NCBI GenBank assembly: GCA_023957275.1
Contig: JAMLHF010000009.1
Location: 18,090-82,089, forward strand
DNA length: 64,000 nt
Source of the DNA: Lentimicrobium sp.
GTDB taxonomy: Bacteria; Bacteroidota; Bacteroidia; Bacteroidales; Lentimicrobiaceae
Direction: 5' to 3'
Below are positions 36,469 to 45,949 of this stretch, in pieces. Within the stretch, counting starts at the first letter, position 1, and every line of letters starts with the position of its first letter. Below the pieces are notes generated by a model. It saw only the letters and a program-made list of their open reading frames with translations. It did not search any database and was not told where the DNA came from. A program made the translations under genes and the position numbers.

Positions 36469-37320
36469 CTATTTAACATTCATTGCTGCAAGCATGTTAC
36501 CGTAAACATTGTTCAGGGCAGCCACTTTCTTGGTAAGTGTATCGAGCTCCTGCCTGTAACGGGTCATATCATCACTTGATCCACTGATATTGGCAAGGTA
36601 TTGATTGATGCTGGAGTGAAGCTTATTGGTATCCTCAAGATGTGTATTGGAATTTTTCAGTTGAAGTTCATACACTGCGTTAAGGGCGGCCAGGTTGCTT
36701 CCGATTTTCTGCAACTGCTCGCTGTATGTCTTGTTATCCAGTCCGGTAAAATCAAATTTCTCAACCGATTTGGCAAGACTCTGAGCCGTTTGCTGATAAG
36801 TAACGGCAAACTGGTTGGTTGATTCGTTGGCTTTGGCAACTGACAGCGAAAGGTCATTCACCGATTTGGCAGCGTTTGAAAGATTCTTTGAATAATCATT
36901 GGTTGCCACTGCAGCGCTGGACAGGTCGGCCATTTTGCCGGCGTTCTCGCTCAGGCTTCGCAAGCCGTTGCCCAGGCTTTGTATTAACTCAGGACCTATC
37001 TTGGCTTTCTCAAGCATGTTGTCAAGTTCCTGGGTCGGGGTTTTCCCTTTAGGACCAGCGGGTGATCCGCCGCCATGATACATGCCGGCCAGTTCCGGAT
37101 AAACAAGACTCCAGTCAGGCTCAACGTGCGGGGGCTCAAAAGCAGAAAAGAAGAAAATGAGGGCTTCGGTACCCAAACCAACGATGAGCATTTCATTGGC
37201 ACCCGGGTAGTGATTGATTTTAAAAAGTGCTCCAAGAATAACTACAGAAGCTCCCCATCCGTAAAGCTTTGCCATGAAGTTCCTGAATGCTTTCCCTCTG
37301 ACGACATTATTCAATCCCAT
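36469..37320 (-). CDS. gldL: T9SS motor protein GldL/PorL
   Basis: A 283-residue inner-membrane protein that forms the proton-driven motor with GldM. Two membrane helices lie at about 15-32 and 40-60 (FMAKLYGWGASVVILGALFKINHYPGANEMLIVGLGTEALIFFFSAFEPP). The second contains the acidic residue of GTEALIF, in the position implicated in proton flow. The cytoplasmic C-terminal 200 residues are helical and Ser/Asn-rich. It follows gldK by 74 bases. Confidence 0.97.
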   Translation of the reverse strand: MGLNNVVRGKAFRNFMAKLYGWGASVVILGALFKINHYPGANEMLIVGLGTEALIFFFSAFEPPHVEPDWSLVYPELAGMYHGGGSPAGPKGKTPTQELDNMLEKAKIGPELIQSLGNGLRSLSENAGKMADLSSAAVATNDYSKNLSNAAKSVNDLSLSVAKANESTNQFAVTYQQTAQSLAKSVEKFDFTGLDNKTYSEQLQKIGSNLAALNAVYELQLKNSNTHLEDTNKLHSSINQYLANISGSSDDMTRYRQELDTLTKKVAALNNVYGNMLAAMNVK

Positions 37321-37394
37321 GATAGTTACGTGTTAATTTGTTGAGTGATTAAAGTTTGTTGTTTATTCAGTTTCAGAAAAAAGGTAATCCCTGA

Positions 37395-38750
37395 TTAATT
37401 GTAAATTTTTGAGGCCCTTGCAGGGTTATCGTCTTTCTGACGTCCCATGTAATTCTGTACACAACGGAAGCCGATATAGCTCTTGGCTGTATCCTGGAAT
37501 TCGTAAGAACGTGCGTTTACCTGAAGGTAATAAGCAATGTCCTTCCAGGATCCGCCCCTGACAACCTTGCGCTTCAGTGCCGGAGGATCGCTGTCCTTTG
37601 CATTGTAGCTGTATGCCGGATTCATATCCCAGGTAAAGTTATAGGCGCTTTCATCAAACGCATCGTTTGTCCATTCCGCAACGTTGCCTGACATATCATA
37701 CAAGCCAAAATCATTGGCAGGATAATGGGCCACGATAACCGGAGTGAGGCCGCCATCGTCAACATAATTTCCGCGTAAAGGCTTGAAGTTAGCCAGGAAA
37801 CATCCTTTTTCATTACGGGTGTATGGACCTCCCCAGGGATAAGCGCTGAATGAATTTCCACCGCGGGCAGCCCATTCCCATTCTGCTTCTGTCGGGAGCC
37901 TGAATTCATTGACAACTGCATTTCCCTTGCTGTTCAAATAAGCCCTGAGCAACTCTGTTCTCCAGATACTGAAAGCCTTGGCCTGTTTCCAGTTTACACC
38001 GACAACGGGATAATTGTCGTAGGCCGGATGCCAGAAATACCGCTCAGTCATAGGATCATTGTACGAATAAGCATAGTCATGGATCCATGCAAGGGTGTCA
38101 GGATAAACATTAATGATCTCTTTACGCACATAGAGCGACCGGTCTTTCAATCCCTGCGGGCGATTGGCCAGACCTGCATTCACAGGGTCTCCGGCTGAAT
38201 AATCTTTCCCGGCTGCGGCTTTGAAATCAACCCAGTAATATTCATAGAATAACTTCCTGGTATCAATCTCCTTGCGGCGGAAATACCGTTCATGTTCAGG
38301 GAGGAACATGTCTTCAAGCGCTTCGCGCTCTTCTTCCCCGTTCCATTTGATATCTGCTTTCCAATTAAGGAAAGGAGGATCAAAGGTTTCTCCGGTCTTC
38401 TTATTCTCTTCTATAAGGTAAACCTCCGGATTAATTTCGCCCAACTTGCGTCTTGCGATAGAGTCCCTGACCCAGTAAACAAACTGCCGGTACTCATTAT
38501 TGGTGATCTCAGTTTCATCCATATAGAACGCACTTACGGAAACGGTCCGCGGATCGTTGATATGTGCATAGGGCACATCCTGATCACCAACCCCCATGGT
38601 AAAACTACCCATAGGGATATAAGCCATTCCGAATGGATCGGGCTGATAAAATTTCTCACGCTTTTTTACACCCACCAGTTCCCCGTTACCTGAATTTCCG
38701 CAACTGCTCAGGATAAGGGCAGCAATGATGTAGTTGAAGAGTCTTTTCAT
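37395..38750 (-). CDS. gldK: T9SS lipoprotein GldK/PorK
   Basis: A 451-residue outer-membrane lipoprotein. The signal sequence ends in LSSC with the lipidated Cys at residue 17. The mature protein is a formylglycine-generating-enzyme-like (SUMF1) domain: MAYIPMGSFTMG, YMDETEITNNEYRQFV, FRLPTEAEWEWAARGG, DMSGNVAEWTNDAF and VVRGGSWKD. GldK uses this fold structurally, forming the periplasmic ring with GldN. It lies 115 bases after porP and has its own promoter box. Confidence 0.96.
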   Translation of the reverse strand: MKRLFNYIIAALILSSCGNSGNGELVGVKKREKFYQPDPFGMAYIPMGSFTMGVGDQDVPYAHINDPRTVSVSAFYMDETEITNNEYRQFVYWVRDSIARRKLGEINPEVYLIEENKKTGETFDPPFLNWKADIKWNGEEEREALEDMFLPEHERYFRRKEIDTRKLFYEYYWVDFKAAAGKDYSAGDPVNAGLANRPQGLKDRSLYVRKEIINVYPDTLAWIHDYAYSYNDPMTERYFWHPAYDNYPVVGVNWKQAKAFSIWRTELLRAYLNSKGNAVVNEFRLPTEAEWEWAARGGNSFSAYPWGGPYTRNEKGCFLANFKPLRGNYVDDGGLTPVIVAHYPANDFGLYDMSGNVAEWTNDAFDESAYNFTWDMNPAYSYNAKDSDPPALKRKVVRGGSWKDIAYYLQVNARSYEFQDTAKSYIGFRCVQNYMGRQKDDNPARASKIYN

Positions 38751-38823
38751 GTTTGTACCTGATTTTAATGCAAATAACGAGCGTTACTCTGATTTTATTA
38801 TCCCTGCCCGTTTTTTAGACCGA

Positions 38824-38831
38824 CAAAAATA
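38824..38831 (-). promoter_or_regulatory. Bacteroidota -7 box before gldK
   Basis: The minus strand reads TATTTTTG, a full TAnnTTTG match, 74 bases before the gldK ATG and inside the porP-gldK spacer. gldKLMN may therefore be expressed independently of porP. Confidence 0.55.
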
Positions 38832-38865
38832 GTAATATAATTTATTAAACCAACTTTTTTAAAAA

Positions 38866-39852
38866 TTAAAGAAAGCGGGTATTCCTGAAACTTCTCCTGG
38901 CTTTTTCCAACTCAAGTTTAAAACTATACCTCACCATAATTTCATGACTTCCGGCTCCACCTATCCGCGAAAGTGGTATGTCATAGGCATAACCAAAACT
39001 CAGGTCCTTTACACTCATCCCAAGCATAACCGCGGCTGTTTCCTGAAACCTGTAAGTAAGCCCGCCCCAGAACTTTTCATTGTACTGAAGCCTTGCGTTG
39101 ATGTCGACCTGTGCCGTTGTTCCGTCAAATTTTGCAAAGACTCCCGGAATAAACACATAAGCCGGGTTTCTGATCCAGGTAATTTCATAACCTGCGGCGG
39201 CATAATAATGCCTGCGCAACTGAAAATCAAGCCCGCCGGTTCCAAGCTCCCGCGCTCCTTCCAGCAACTGGGTGGCCGAGAGGCCCAGATACAATCCGCC
39301 GGGTTGCTGATAAAATGCACCAAAAGCCAGATCGGTAAACATGGTGCTTTCGGTTCCGCCTTTTAAAATCGGATCATCGTCAACGGGTTTAAGCTTGCCT
39401 ATATCCAGAGATTTATTTAAAAACCCCACATTGAACCCGATGCCAAGTTCTCCGTCACCCAAAGGACGGTTATATGCATAACCCAGCCTGACATAGATAT
39501 CTTTGAAATAACCGATCTTATCCTGCATCACCGATGCTGACACTCCTCCCCTCAATATCCTGACAGGCGCATCCCCGGAGATAACGAAACTTTCGGGCGA
39601 AACCTTGTTTCCTTCATCATCCTCTATCCCAATCCATTGCTGACGCATTAATCCGGTAACCGTAATGGCATCCCTCAACCCGGCATAACCGGGGTTAACA
39701 GCCATATGGTTAAACATATTCAACGTGAATTGAGGCTCCTGTTGAGCATATGTTAATGAAGTAAAGAACAGACCGGCAAGCGACATCAACATCGCTAACC
39801 TCCGGTTTGATCCTGGCTTTGAAAGAATCTCAATTATACTTCTTCCTGTCAT
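38866..39852 (-). CDS. porP: PorP/SprF-family type IX secretion outer-membrane protein
   Basis: A 328-residue outer-membrane beta-barrel of the PorP/SprF family. A signal peptide ends at TYAQQ, and the mature protein starts EPQFTLNMFNHMAVNPGYAGLRDAITVTGLMRQQWIG, the family signature. Repeated amphipathic strands continue to the C-terminal GGAGSHEIMVRYSFKLE. The order porP-gldK-gldL-gldM-gldN equals porPKLMN of Porphyromonas gingivalis. The N-terminal 20 residues before an internal Met (at 39792) are unusually polar, so the start may be later. Confidence 0.93.
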   Translation of the reverse strand: MTGRSIIEILSKPGSNRRLAMLMSLAGLFFTSLTYAQQEPQFTLNMFNHMAVNPGYAGLRDAITVTGLMRQQWIGIEDDEGNKVSPESFVISGDAPVRILRGGVSASVMQDKIGYFKDIYVRLGYAYNRPLGDGELGIGFNVGFLNKSLDIGKLKPVDDDPILKGGTESTMFTDLAFGAFYQQPGGLYLGLSATQLLEGARELGTGGLDFQLRRHYYAAAGYEITWIRNPAYVFIPGVFAKFDGTTAQVDINARLQYNEKFWGGLTYRFQETAAVMLGMSVKDLSFGYAYDIPLSRIGGAGSHEIMVRYSFKLELEKARRSFRNTRFL

Positions 39853-40207
39853 CCTGAGGAAACTAAATCTATCAGATTACGGTTAAGGTTAAAATAACCC
39901 GTTCTTCTTGAAAACGCTATACTTAAAACCAGATTTTGCAGGTAAATCCCTGATTTTATATCCTGCAGCATTAATAACAACAGAACAGCCGGATTATTAT
40001 TCAACTTTATCCTGAATTTATCAATGAATGCAACAAAAGTAACATTTTCATCAAAAAGATGCACATTTACCATAAAAAAAAGCCCTTGTCAAAAAATAAA
40101 AACACCATTGAGAGACTTCTTTTCCCGGGCATTTCTTATAAAAAATCTATATACCTTTGCCACGCCTTTGGGCTTTGCTAAATATTACTGATTAACAATC
40201 ACTTACC
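39853..40207. other. 355-base divergent intergenic region
   Basis: AT-rich region between porP and the first yitT gene. Read on the minus strand, TACTTTTG at 40034-40041 is a full -7 match and may serve porP with a long leader. The plus-strand box for yitT is listed separately. A 74-codon frame on the minus strand is not believed to be a gene. Confidence 0.5.
40152..40159 (+). promoter_or_regulatory. Bacteroidota -7 box before the yitT pair
   Basis: TACCTTTG, a full TAnnTTTG match, 48 bases before the ATG at 40208. The second yitT gene follows 52 bases behind the first and shows no box of its own. Confidence 0.6.
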
Positions 40208-41134
40208 ATGGCTTTTGTTCAAAACGAGAAACTTTTTTCGAAAAAATGGTTTATCGCCTACGCACTGATCGTCATCGGATCGTTCATCCTTGCGGCAGGT
40301 TTTGTGTTTTTTATCAACCCCTATAACATTGTTCCCGGAGGCGTCTATGGTATCGGGATCGTGGTGCATCATCTTACAAAAGGACTGTTTTCATTCTGGC
40401 CAACGGGTATTCCGGTAGGTCTTTTCGGGCTGGTACTGAATGTTCCGCTTACCATTATCGGCATAAAGGTTCTGGGGCCCCGCTTTGGGGTAAAAACCGT
40501 TATCGGCTTCGTGCTGACCTCGGTTTTTATGGATATGCTGACCATGATTGTCGGAGAGAATGACCCCCTGGGCCTTGCCGGGGACGTGCTGATGGCCTGT
40601 GTTTTCGGCGGGGTTCTGATTGGTTTCGGACTTGGTTTGATTTTCAAATCCAAAGCCACTTCCGGTGGATCAGATATCGTTGCCATGATCATCGCAAAAT
40701 ATACCCGTCTTCCCCTGGGCCAGCTGATGATCTATGTGGATTCCGTCATAGTCCTGTTCGGTCTCGTGGTATTCCAGGACTGGAAAATTCCCCTCTACTC
40801 ATGGATCGTAATTTTTATCACCGGTAAGGTAATTGACATTACCATGCAGGGCGTTAGTTACGACAAGACACTTTTCATCATTTCAAAAGAATTCGGGCAG
40901 ATCCGCGATAAAATCATCAATGATCTGAACCGGGGCGGAACATATATTCCGGGCAAGGGAATGTATAACGATGCCGACAAAACCATTATTTTTACGGTCC
41001 TTAACCGGAGAGAACTGGCTATTCTGGAGGAGTATATCCACCAGATTGACCCCAAAGCGTTTGTAACCGTTGTAGATGCCAATGAAATCCTTGGCGAGGG
41101 TTTTAAATCGTTACGTGACAAAATTTCGGAGTAA
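40208..41134 (+). CDS. YitT-family membrane protein, copy 1
   Basis: A 308-residue protein with five or six membrane segments and a cytoplasmic C-terminal DUF2179 domain (from about residue 220). Family landmarks are FFINPYNIVPGGVYGIGIVVHH, GLIFKSKATSGGSDIVAMIIAKYT and LGQLMIYVDSVIVL. The C-terminal part has RDKIINDLNRGGTYIPGKGMY and the ending VVDANEILGEGF. The transported substrate of this family is unknown. It is the first of two tandem paralogues. Confidence 0.9.
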   Translation: MAFVQNEKLFSKKWFIAYALIVIGSFILAAGFVFFINPYNIVPGGVYGIGIVVHHLTKGLFSFWPTGIPVGLFGLVLNVPLTIIGIKVLGPRFGVKTVIGFVLTSVFMDMLTMIVGENDPLGLAGDVLMACVFGGVLIGFGLGLIFKSKATSGGSDIVAMIIAKYTRLPLGQLMIYVDSVIVLFGLVVFQDWKIPLYSWIVIFITGKVIDITMQGVSYDKTLFIISKEFGQIRDKIINDLNRGGTYIPGKGMYNDADKTIIFTVLNRRELAILEEYIHQIDPKAFVTVVDANEILGEGFKSLRDKISE

Positions 41135-41186
41135 TTCGCATAACCTTCAGTCGTCTTTTTAAAAATCATTAATTCCCGGCTAAAGC

Positions 41187-42080
41187 ATGGCCTTTTTACA
41201 GAAGGAAAAACGGTTCACACGCAAGTGGTTTATCTCCTACAGCCTTATCGCCGTGGGAACTCTCCTGGTATCCGCCGGCTATGTGTTTTTTATCACGCCC
41301 TACAAAATAGTCCCCGGAGGCATTTACGGTATTTCCATCGTGATCCATCACCTGCTCGGGTGGCCGGTTGGACTTACCGCACTGGCCTTTAATATTCCGC
41401 TTACAATTCTTGGCACAAAGATCCTCGGGCCCCGTTTCGGCGCAAAAACGGTTACAGGGTTCGTGCTGACCTCTGTATTCGTGGATGTATTTTCCTATTT
41501 TTCAGCATTCAAACCATTGGTCGACAGCGATCCGCTGCTCTCATCCATCTTTGGCGGTGCGCTTGTCGGCGTTGGGGTCGGTCTGATCTTCAAATCAAAA
41601 GCCACTTCCGGAGGTTCTGATGTTATCGCCATGATCATTGCAAGATACACCCGGCTTCCGCTTGGCCAGCTGATGATGGGCGTTGATTCCGTAATTGTGC
41701 TTTTGGGATTTGTTGCTTTCGGCGACTGGCATATCCCTCTCTATTCATGGATTACGATTTTTGTAATGGGGAAAGTGATTGATGCCGTGCTGGAAGGGGT
41801 CTCGTACGAAAAAACCATTTTCATCGTCTCCGATCAGCACGAAGCCATCCGGGATAAAATCATCAACGACCTGCACCGGGGAGGCACCTTTCTCACCGGC
41901 GAAGGCATGTATAACGGAAATGAAAAGAAAGTGATCTTCACGGTGGTAAACCGCCGTGAACTGGCCATGCTTGAAGAATTTATCAATAAAATTGATCCGA
42001 AAGCATTCCTTACTGTTATGGATGCCAATGAAATACTCGGTCAGGGGTTCAAATCACTGAAAGATAAACTTGAAGACTGA
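41187..42080 (+). CDS. YitT-family membrane protein, copy 2
   Basis: A 297-residue paralogue of the preceding protein, matching it along its whole length: KRFTRKWFISYSLIAVGTLLVSAGYVFFI against KLFSKKWFIAYALIVIGSFILAAGFVFFI, and the same ATSGGSDVIAMIIARYTRLPLGQLMMGVDSVIVL and DUF2179 regions. It lacks about ten residues in the loop near residue 50 (HHLLGWPVG). The pair looks like a tandem duplication followed by divergence. A heteromeric complex is possible but unproven. Confidence 0.9.
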   Translation: MAFLQKEKRFTRKWFISYSLIAVGTLLVSAGYVFFITPYKIVPGGIYGISIVIHHLLGWPVGLTALAFNIPLTILGTKILGPRFGAKTVTGFVLTSVFVDVFSYFSAFKPLVDSDPLLSSIFGGALVGVGVGLIFKSKATSGGSDVIAMIIARYTRLPLGQLMMGVDSVIVLLGFVAFGDWHIPLYSWITIFVMGKVIDAVLEGVSYEKTIFIVSDQHEAIRDKIINDLHRGGTFLTGEGMYNGNEKKVIFTVVNRRELAMLEEFINKIDPKAFLTVMDANEILGQGFKSLKDKLED

Positions 42081-42237
42081 TCTGACCTTTTATCCTCATC
42101 CTGAAAGCCCTTGCAAGCGACCCTGCCATTACCGTAAAAATAACGGCCCAGGCATTTTTTTCAGAATTATTAACCGGACTGAATCCTCTTAATGATAATC
42201 TTTACAACATGAATGCAAGGGATTCAGTTTGTGGCTG

Positions 42238-43560
42238 CTATCTGAACAATTTAACGATATCGTTTCCATTGGCAAAGATCAGCAATCCGAAAAGGAGCAC
42301 CATTCCTACGATCTGCGCATATTCGAGGAATTTATCGGAGGGTTTCCGCCCGGTTATTATCTCATAGAAAAGGAACATCACATGACCGCCGTCGAGGGCA
42401 GGAATCGGGAGCACATTCAGGATGGCCAGCATGATGGAAAGAAAGGCGGTAAGGCTCCAGAATGCCTGCCAGTCCCAGGTTGAAGGGAAGATATTCCCGA
42501 TTGTAATGAAACCTCCGACAGACTCATACGCCTTCGCTTCAGGTGAAAAGATCAGCTTCAGCTGTTTGAGGTAATTGCCGACGCCCTTCCATGTCCGTGT
42601 AAATCCTGCAGGAATCGCGGCCAAAAAAGAATACTGCTTGTCCTTGAAAGTAAAATGATCGGCTGGGTTGGTCATTGCACCAATCAGGCCGGATTCGGGC
42701 AGCCTGAAATTAAAAGTGAGGGTATCAGCCTGCCGCAATACTTTCAGGTTGATATCCTGATTTCTGTATTCCGGTATTAATTCCCTGAACTGATCAAAAT
42801 ACAACACTTCAAGATCGTTGATCCCGACGATACGGTCACCTTCAAGCACTCCGGCTGCTTTGGCGGCAGATTCGGCTGAGAACCCCGCGATTACGAAGGG
42901 CATACGGGCGTTGATAAAATCGGGAGACTGATGCTTGAGCAGCCTGGCAAGAAACCCCTCGGGAATCATCACATTGAAGGGCTGGCCATCACGCTCAACC
43001 TGTATGGTCTTTGCATTGTCAAGAATAATTTTTCCGGGAATCTTAAAGAAGTCTTCAACCGGTTCATTATCCACCGACAAAATTTTGTCGCCATTGCGCA
43101 ACCCCATCTCCTGAGCAACAGAATCAGCAACGATCCCGTATTTATTGGCTTCGGAAGTCGGCAGATACTGTTCGCCCCACAACCAGAGCATACCAATATA
43201 TATGGCAATGGCAAGCAGGATGTTTACTGTAACGCCTCCCAGCATAATAATCAGCCGTTGCCAGGCGGGTTTGCTCCTGAATTCGAAAGGTTGGGGAGGC
43301 TGCTGCATCTGCTCCTTATCCATCGACTCGTCAATCATTCCTGAGATTTTCACGTATCCGCCAAGCGGCAACCAGCCAAGGCCATACTCCGTTTCACCTT
43401 TTTTAAATTTAAAGAGTGAAAACCAGGGATTGAAAAAGAGGTAAAACTTTTCGACCCGGGTTTTAAAAAACTTAGCAGTTATAAAATGTCCGAATTCGTG
43501 AAAAATAACGAGTATTGACAAGCTTAGGAGCAATTGAGCAGCTTTAACAAGAATTTCCAT
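42238..43560 (-). CDS. rseP: Site-2 protease RseP
   Basis: A 440-residue intramembrane zinc metalloprotease that cleaves anti-sigma factors and leftover signal peptides. HEFGH at 21-25 binds zinc in the first membrane helix, and LPIPALDGGHVMFL near residue 380 supplies the third ligand Asp. Two PDZ-like regions lie between (about 110-280, with GVLEGDRIVGINDLEV). GWLPLGGYVKI is the conserved membrane-associated loop. It follows dxr by 61 bases on the same strand, an arrangement common in many bacteria. Confidence 0.95.
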   Translation of the reverse strand: MEILVKAAQLLLSLSILVIFHEFGHFITAKFFKTRVEKFYLFFNPWFSLFKFKKGETEYGLGWLPLGGYVKISGMIDESMDKEQMQQPPQPFEFRSKPAWQRLIIMLGGVTVNILLAIAIYIGMLWLWGEQYLPTSEANKYGIVADSVAQEMGLRNGDKILSVDNEPVEDFFKIPGKIILDNAKTIQVERDGQPFNVMIPEGFLARLLKHQSPDFINARMPFVIAGFSAESAAKAAGVLEGDRIVGINDLEVLYFDQFRELIPEYRNQDINLKVLRQADTLTFNFRLPESGLIGAMTNPADHFTFKDKQYSFLAAIPAGFTRTWKGVGNYLKQLKLIFSPEAKAYESVGGFITIGNIFPSTWDWQAFWSLTAFLSIMLAILNVLPIPALDGGHVMFLFYEIITGRKPSDKFLEYAQIVGMVLLFGLLIFANGNDIVKLFR

Positions 43561-43621
43561 ACTTTGAGGTCAGAATAAAAAATGAATGAGTTTAACAAAA
43601 ATACATGTTTTAGGTTCAGCC

Positions 43622-44800
43622 TTACACCATCAGTTTATCGATTATTTCCCCTGCAATCAGCCTGGTTTCCTGGTCGGTTCCGGAATACACCATAAAATCA
43701 GGATTAGGGTCGAAACCAACCCTGTGCATACAAGTCTCAATAATCTCAGGGATCCGGAGAAATTTTATGCTGTCCTTCAAAAAGGCATTCACGGCAACCT
43801 CATTGGCTGCATTCAGGATGCAGGGCATATTGCCGCCGGTCTTCATGGCTTCATAAGCAAGATCCAGACAGCGGAAATTCTCCCGGTCGGGTGGTTCAAA
43901 GGTAAGTTCGGGATGATCCGTAAAACAGAACCGCTGAAATCCGGAACTGAGGCGATGTGGATAGGAAAGTGCATACTGAATCGGCAGGCGCATATCCGGA
44001 AGCCCCATCTGAGCTTTTATGGAACCATCGCCAAACTGTACCATGCTATGAATAATGGATTGCGGGTGAACAACCACATCGATCTGATCAGCCTTAAGCC
44101 CGAAGAGCCATTTTGCTTCAATGACTTCAAGTCCTTTGTTCATCAGGGTAGCTGAATCTATGGTTATTTTACATCCCATGGTCCAGTTGGGGTGTTTCAG
44201 CGCATCCGCTTTCGTAACCTGCTGCAGGTATTGTTTACCCTTCCCCCGGAATGGCCCCCCTGAAGCTGTTAAATAAATCTTTTCCACAGGGTTGTGAAAC
44301 TCCCCGGCAAGACACTGGAATATCGCCGAGTGCTCAGAATCTACCGGATAAAGGTTGACCCCCCTCTCCTTTGCCAACCTTGTGACCAGCTCACCGGCAA
44401 CCACAAAGGTCTCCTTATTGGCAATAGCGATCTGTTTCCCGGCTTCAATGGCGCTGAGCGTAGGGCGGAGACCCGCATATCCCACCAGGGCAATCAGCAC
44501 CATATCGATGGTCTCCATCCCGATGACCTGTAACAGCGATTCTTCACCGGTATAGACTTTTATATCCAGGGGCTGAAGCGCCGAGGCAACCTTCTGGTAA
44601 AGGTGCTCTGCACCTATTACAACAACATTGGGCCTGAACTCTATCGCCTGTGCTATCAGCAGGGAGGCATTGTTCTGCGCTGTAAGTACCTCAACGCAAA
44701 AATGACCGGATTGCTGCCTCACCACATCCAGGGCCTGGGATCCGATAGAACCGGTTGAACCCAGAATGGCCAGATTTTTCTTTTTTTGATTCAGCGGCAT
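43622..44800 (-). CDS. dxr: 1-deoxy-D-xylulose 5-phosphate reductoisomerase
   Basis: Committed enzyme of the MEP isoprenoid pathway, reducing DXP to MEP with NADPH. The 392-residue protein starts MPLNQKKKNLAILGSTGSIG, with the NADPH-binding GSTGSIG at 14-20. ANKETFVVAGELV and VDSEHSAIFQCL carry metal and substrate ligands. LTASGGPFRG and TMGCKITIDSATLMNKGLEVIEA complete the active site. The frame is open 62 codons further upstream, but that overlaps the M23 peptidase gene and has no homology I recognise. Its presence beside a mevalonate operon elsewhere in the window is notable. Confidence 0.95.
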   Translation of the reverse strand: MPLNQKKKNLAILGSTGSIGSQALDVVRQQSGHFCVEVLTAQNNASLLIAQAIEFRPNVVVIGAEHLYQKVASALQPLDIKVYTGEESLLQVIGMETIDMVLIALVGYAGLRPTLSAIEAGKQIAIANKETFVVAGELVTRLAKERGVNLYPVDSEHSAIFQCLAGEFHNPVEKIYLTASGGPFRGKGKQYLQQVTKADALKHPNWTMGCKITIDSATLMNKGLEVIEAKWLFGLKADQIDVVVHPQSIIHSMVQFGDGSIKAQMGLPDMRLPIQYALSYPHRLSSGFQRFCFTDHPELTFEPPDRENFRCLDLAYEAMKTGGNMPCILNAANEVAVNAFLKDSIKFLRIPEIIETCMHRVGFDPNPDFMVYSGTDQETRLIAGEIIDKLMV

Positions 44801-44807
44801 CAGTTCG

Positions 44808-45719
44808 TCAGAAAGTAAGATATTTTTCAGGATCAACCGGTGTACTGTTGATCCACAATTCAAAATGCAGATGAGGTCCGGTGGAATATTCACCGGTATT
44901 CCCGATGATGGCAATGGATTCGCCGGCCCTGACATATGCCCCCTGCTTCCGCAGAAGTACAGAATTATGCTTGTAAACGGTGACAACTGCGCCTGAATGC
45001 TGAATGGCGATTACATTTCCGGTTTCCGCCGTCCATTCCGAAAAAAATACCACACCGTCATAAGCTGCCTTAACTGCTTCATTCCGGCTGGTCACTATGT
45101 CAATACCGTAGTGTTGCTTCGAAGCATCAAAATGGTTTGTAACTATTCCCTTTACGGGTGCATAAAAATTGAGCTTGCTCAGGGGGATATTCTGCCGTGA
45201 TGAAGACCTGGATTCAAGGTTCAGGTTATACAGGTTAGCCTGTTCATATTCCTTCCTCAGCATGGAATCTTCCCTTGATTTCAGATTGCTGATTCTGGAA
45301 TAGCCGGCCCTTACAGCTGAATCAGGCTGAACAACGGGCTGGTCCGGCTCCCGTATGCTTTCACCTGACAGCAGACTTTTGATATTCGTAATATAAAGAT
45401 CGCGGTTTTTCAGCGCTTCTTCTATTGAATCCGCCCTTAACTGGAATTCATAAAGGTCTCTTTGCAGCGTGGGATTGCTGTAACCGGGGATATACTCGCG
45501 CAAGGGGGTAAAAGCGATGAGGTATGTGGTCAGAAAAATCAGGATAATGGCCAGCGTCCCTGCAACGACAAATACATTCAACCTGGAAAGCTTGAATGAC
45601 AATTTTTCTTCAAAAGTATCTTCATTGAGAATTACCAAACGGTATTTATCCCTCAGTTTATGATACCAGCGGACTTTTCGCTCGTCATTACTTTCGGAGG
45701 TTCTCCTGAAGGATGCCAT
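44808..45719 (-). CDS. M23-family peptidoglycan endopeptidase
   Basis: A 303-residue inner-membrane-anchored LytM/M23 protein. A basic cytoplasmic N terminus is followed by a membrane helix at about 49-72, then a coiled coil (about 85-170). The peptidase domain has zinc ligands in HYGIDIV (near 206) and HLHFELW (near 287). With both His/Asp sites intact it may be an active endopeptidase on cell-wall crosslinks. It lies 7 bases before dxr. A GATATTTG box (45753-45760) sits 34 bases upstream of the start. A bactofilin, a frequent partner, is encoded nearby. Confidence 0.9.
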   Translation of the reverse strand: MASFRRTSESNDERKVRWYHKLRDKYRLVILNEDTFEEKLSFKLSRLNVFVVAGTLAIILIFLTTYLIAFTPLREYIPGYSNPTLQRDLYEFQLRADSIEEALKNRDLYITNIKSLLSGESIREPDQPVVQPDSAVRAGYSRISNLKSREDSMLRKEYEQANLYNLNLESRSSSRQNIPLSKLNFYAPVKGIVTNHFDASKQHYGIDIVTSRNEAVKAAYDGVVFFSEWTAETGNVIAIQHSGAVVTVYKHNSVLLRKQGAYVRAGESIAIIGNTGEYSTGPHLHFELWINSTPVDPEKYLTF

Positions 45720-45921
45720 AACCGGATTTTAATCATCTTGAATTTGAGGCCACAAATATCGGAAAAATACAGATACCCGGCTAATTTATTCCCTGATTGG
45801 CCGATGAATACTTCAGGCCTGACAATGCCGGCTCAGGGAAAATTATAATCAGCGTGTGGTTCTGCAGAAAAAAGGAAACGGTTTATTTACTGAGTTTTGG
45901 GGTCGATTCAAAAAAATAAAA

Positions 45922-45929
45922 TATTTTTG
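45922..45929 (+). promoter_or_regulatory. Bacteroidota -7 box before porW/sprE
   Basis: TATTTTTG, a full TAnnTTTG match, 21 bases before the GTG start at 45950. It supports that unusual start because no ATG is available nearby in frame. Confidence 0.6.
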
Positions 45930-45949
45930 CAAATTATCAGTTATTTATA

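Noticed and set aside
39849-40073. 74-codon minus-strand frame overlapping the porP start as ATGA
   Set aside because: AT-rich intergenic composition, no recognisable feature, and a -7 box lies inside it. The overlap alone is not enough.
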